In this document: positions 60,801 through 64,000 of the stretch, in pieces | How the letters are laid out: every line of letters starts with the position of its first letter | Numbering within the stretch: the first letter of the stretch is position 1 | From: Sesamum alatum | Lineage: Eukaryota; Streptophyta; Magnoliopsida; Lamiales; Pedaliaceae | DNA: 64,000 bases | Direction of reading: 5' to 3' | Assembly (NCBI GenBank): GCA_034509735.1 | Contig: JACGWO010000001.1 | Span: forward strand, 11,548,854-11,612,853 | Position numbers and translations under genes: made by a program | The notes under the pieces: generated by a model | Database searches by the model: none | What the model saw: only the letters and a program-made list of their open reading frames with translations | Told to the model about the DNA's origin: nothing

Positions 60801-63175
60801 TCAAGGTGGTTTTCCATTATCCAAGTCTTCCATCACACCAATATCCGTGCGTGCTGTTATCTTCTGCACATATCCTGCTGGAACAAATATATATCAGCCT
60901 TCCAATCCTTGACCAATGTCTATGAACAGATATTCCATGTATGAAGAAAACTTTACAAATCAAACGTGAAATAGCAACAATGATAAATGGAAGATGCAGA
61001 CTGAAAGTTGAACAAATAAATGAGAAACAGAGAAAGGCATGGACCAGAATCTGAAACCAAGATGTTAAGTTGAAAACAACAACAAAGATGTGGTGGAAGC
61101 ATAACTTTAGGCAGAGTCACCTACACATTCAAAGATTACAAAAGACAAAATCACAACCAGGAATGAGCCATAAAAAAAAAAACACTTCTGCCGAAGACCT
61201 ATCAATTTATTTATTTGATAGAGACAACTGATAAAAGACACATGCACGCATCCCCTATGCAATGGTAGAAGTTCGATCCAAATCCAATAGGATTATTTCG
61301 TGCAGGAAAAAGGCAAGCATCATGGGTACATTGGCCTTGTAACCATTAAAAATTGTCAAGAAATTAGTAATCTTAGAACATAAATTCCAGCATTAGAATG
61401 TAGCATTTGATGTCCATTTATTAGTTTTGTCTTTGGAGTATTAGAATTCCTCTGTTTACTCTGGTTGGAACTGCACACACAAGCTAAAATCAAGATCTTA
61501 TGTTCTCAAAACTTTCTTACATCTTGCAGTTGTCTAAACAAGCCTTCTGGTATTTATTAATCCCTTTACTTTTTCCATATAAGATGAGATATCTGCAAGC
61601 ATCAGTTATGGTGCACGGCGATAATATTATGGGGTACAGCTCCACCTTTTATGTAGTTAGGATCACAAGGAGCATAAAAATGTGCAGAGCAGAATTGTCA
61701 TGGTCAATATCAACAAATTCTGATTCCTGGTTGCTATATGAATGAGCAGCAAGGATGGGAATACATTTCGGCCTTTTGTTAAGAAATGAACCTAGCTATC
61801 TCAAACCCTCATATCACAAGTTAAACGGGGTAAGAAATTAGTTAACAACAAGAAATTCCCCCAAATAGAAGAAGAAATAATCCAACTAGATGTGATGGAG
61901 AAAATATTACCAATCCCAAGGCAAGGTATGCATTTGCAGATGGTTTCTTTTCCCCTTTTGTTATAGTAACTGACTAAACCAGTTCCTTGGCAACTACGAC
62001 ACTTCCCAGTCCATTCATAAACCATTGGCTTGCAATCCTGCAATAAGCAAATAGCATTTCATTAGGAAAGGAGGAAACATGTGTTTGATTTGAAATTGAA
62101 ATAATTTAACAATTCTACACAAATATCTTTTAGCAATGAAAAGAACAAGTTTCCTTGTAGTGATACAAAAAAGGCAACAGAAACTCCAACAAGAATAATA
62201 ACGTTAACATCAGAAGCACAATGCTTCACGGATAAAGTCACATGAAAGTTGAAACGAATCAATTTCAGCAGAACATTTACTCTTGTAACAAATCAAAGTC
62301 ACTTGCTAGGCAGCAAGTCAAAAGAATACTTTGGAGGTAGATATTTTGCTTTTATAATCAGCCAATTTGAAGATATTCTACTTAGTTAACAGTCAACATT
62401 AGTTTTCATTTATTTGCGGTGATGGTAAAATCTTCAAGTTAACATCAACTTATGATGACGTTCATACTCTAACACCATCAATAGAATGAATTGCCATTGT
62501 CAGCAAGTAACCTATGCTTTGACTAATCAAAAAAGCAAACCACTCTTATCTCTGGACTCACAAATTCCCATTCCTCAGGAGCAATGCAATATGCCAAACT
62601 CCTAAAAGCATCAAAATATCTAGCTAGATGGACAGCAGAACAAAGAGAATTTCGCAGACAATCAAGATTATACGAAAAACAGTTCCCAATAAGCTCATAA
62701 ATAAAACTTGTGTTTTCAATTTAAACACCAATTTTGTGATGGAGATTTTAACTCCACGACGAGATTTTTCCTAACGCACCTGTATTTCAGGATCGCATTT
62801 GAGTCTCTTATCAATTTCCTCGGGCGACACTGGGGAAGAATTCGGATAAGTCATCGGAAGAGGGAGTGCATCGTCGTCGTCAGTCAAGTAGCTCTCGCGA
62901 TCCCGTGACCACTTCTCCTTCGCATTAATTTTCGTGTTCTTATTACTACTAGGACTACTCGCAATTCCAGAGCCTACCTTATCCGATGAACCACTGCCAA
63001 TTCCGATGGACGCGGCGTCGGAAGCAGCAGAAAAGTTGAACCAGGAGCGGGGATCGGCGGAGGAGGCGGCGGCACGGCAGCGGAAAGAAGTGGTCGGTAG
63101 GGAGTGAACGGGAAATGAGACAATTGGCGGAGGTCTAGAAAGGGGGAGAAGTGAGGTAGGGTTTATCGGCAACAT
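60801..63175 (-). CDS. CYO1: CYO1/SCO2, plastid DnaJ-like zinc-finger protein
   Basis: Three exons in phase: 62780-63175, 61911-62037 and 60801-60874, 198 residues. The start at 63175 ([20 protein letters not shown]) gives a Ser/Pro-rich, acid-free N-terminus typical of a chloroplast transit peptide; the longer frame from 63322 is probably 5' UTR. The middle part contains [12 protein letters not shown] and [20 protein letters not shown]. Exon 2 encodes CRSCQGTG and [10 protein letters not shown], two CxxCxGxG-type zinc motifs as in the DnaJ cysteine-rich domain. The last exon gives [20 protein letters not shown]. In Arabidopsis CYO1/SCO2 is a thylakoid protein with disulfide-isomerase-type activity needed for chloroplast biogenesis in cotyledons. 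Exon sizes and phase show no disruption. Confidence 0.92.
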
Positions 63176-63422
63176 TCCATATATAATTGGAGATAGAGTG
63201 AGAGAGAGTCCGGACAGCTGTGTGGAGCTGCCAGAGAGAAGATTGATGAAATTATGGGGACGACGACGTAGTACAGATTTTAATAAGAGGAGGGTTTGAG
63301 TTTGGGTTTTACACCAACACAAAGCGCCTTTTTGACTTTGGTTTTCAGCATGTTTTTCTCACTCTTCATAGAAAAGTTGTTTGATTCATTTTTTATGCCC
63401 CAATGTCTCCGGGGCATTGTGA

Positions 63423-63694
63423 AAAGGATTTAATGCAATTTAATCTGTTTTGGTATTGCAAATGAGCATATTATCTCTTTATAATAAAAAAATAATTATT
63501 TATATTTTTAAGTTTTTTCAAATGAATTAATCTATTTTCCTATCTAAGGAGGTAAATTGTTTTATTTTAAAAAACACAGGGAAGTAAATTACTTCATTTT
63601 AAAAAATATAAGGAGATAAATTGATATTTTATTTTTTATAGGGAGGTAAATTGCTCATTTACAACACTACAAGGGAGTAAATTGCAAATTTTCC
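63423..63694. mobile_element. Foldback MITE copy B (AGGTAAATTGC family), about 270 bp
   Basis: It is related to 48261-48536: left TTTAATGCAATTTAATCTG...TTGCAAATGAGCA pairs with right TGCTCATTTACAACACTACAAG...AAATTGCAAATTTTCC. The interior carries GGAGGTAAATTG and AAAACACAGGGAAGTAAATT units. It lies about 100 bp beyond the 63322 end of the long CYO1 frame, so within that gene's upstream region. Confidence 0.6.
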
Positions 63695-63709
63695 ATTGTG
63701 AAAATGGAT

Positions 63710-63876
63710 AGGGCATACTAATATTCTCTTAAACTAGTGGTTAAGGTTGAGGTTCAATAAATTTCAGAGGTCTTGAATTTCAATCCCACCAATACGTGGG
63801 ATGTTGTTTACTATATTGCAATCGATTTACTTCAATTAATGAATTATCATCGCTTTCCCTTAAAAAAAAAAAAAAT
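63710..63876 (+). mobile_element. SINE-like retroposon
   Basis: Near the left end AAACTAGTGGTTAAGG resembles a tRNA-type box A region, and CTTGAATTTCAATCCCACC about 40 bp later resembles a decayed box B. The element ends in an A13 tail (63862-63874 or so). The direct repeat AAAATGGAT flanks it at 63701-63709 and 63877-63885. tRNA-like promoter, A-rich tail and target duplication together suggest a SINE. Confidence 0.55.
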
Positions 63877-64000
63877 AAAATGGATCGACTATCACATCAT
63901 GGCTTTCCATTATAAAGGGTTTGATTTGTGAAGATATATGATTTAAATAACTAACGTTTCATTTAACTTTTATGAGTATGAATTTTACTGAGCACTAAAA

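Noticed and set aside
61260..61300. AATGGTAGAAGTTCGATCC, tRNA-like box B
   Set aside because: No acceptor stem or box A at the right spacing could be found, so it is not called a tRNA.
1..64000. A novel multi-gene system or operon-like cluster
   Set aside because: All recognised genes belong to known plant families with separate promoters and mixed orientations. ATG2, RAD54, DYW2, CML and CYO1 share no pathway, and their adjacency looks like inherited synteny.

Overview
This window is nuclear DNA from a dicot-type flowering plant. The genes are intron-rich with GT-AG splicing, the intergenic DNA is very AT-rich, and there are many plant transposable elements. All recognisable genes are plant proteins. 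The species cannot be named from the sequence alone. Exon boundaries were read by eye from splice signals, reading phase and remembered family conservation; none was computed.

Six host genes and one partial gene are present. From left to right: (1) on the minus strand, the 5' part of a short-chain dehydrogenase gene (about 1267-3301) that resembles the N-terminal half of the plant ARP/NQR-type SDR protein. (2) On the plus strand, a complete ATG2 autophagy gene (8509-19506, 13 exons, about 1958 residues). (3) On the minus strand, a small conserved plant protein of 140 residues (21559-21981). (4) On the minus strand, the DNA-repair ATPase RAD54 (33415-43375, 21 exons, about 936 residues if two apparent frame breaks are discounted). 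(5) On the plus strand, an intronless DYW2-like PPR/DYW RNA-editing factor (57309-59204). (6) On the minus strand, a four-EF-hand calmodulin-like protein (59721-60281/60344). (7) On the minus strand, CYO1/SCO2, a plastid DnaJ-like zinc-finger protein (60801-63175, 3 exons, 198 residues). The order ATG2, small protein, RAD54, CYO1 matches a run of neighbours I recall on Arabidopsis chromosome 3. The adjacent DYW2/CML pair matches a pair I recall on chromosome 2.

Between the genes the DNA is layered mobile elements. A hAT-like element with 8-bp target duplication sits inside an older foldback (5069-6328). A degenerate LINE of about 6 kb sits inside a foldback MITE that keeps its own 8-bp duplication (23217-29635). 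A Mutator-like element with TIRs of about 155 bp and a perfect 10-bp duplication lies only about 145 bp upstream of the RAD54 start codon (43521-48236), and it carries a Harbinger-like insertion (46249-47368). Further right are a second decayed MuDR transposase fragment, an antisense LINE 3' end, minisatellites, several other inverted-repeat elements, and a SINE-like copy near the right edge.

I saw no rRNA, convincing functional tRNA, CRISPR or prokaryotic-type features. I do not see an undescribed multi-gene system. The most useful anomalies are in gene structure: an apparent GA-AG intron in ATG2, two homopolymer-associated frame breaks in RAD54, a uORF ahead of ATG2, and a decayed echo of the DYW tail just past the DYW2 stop codon.
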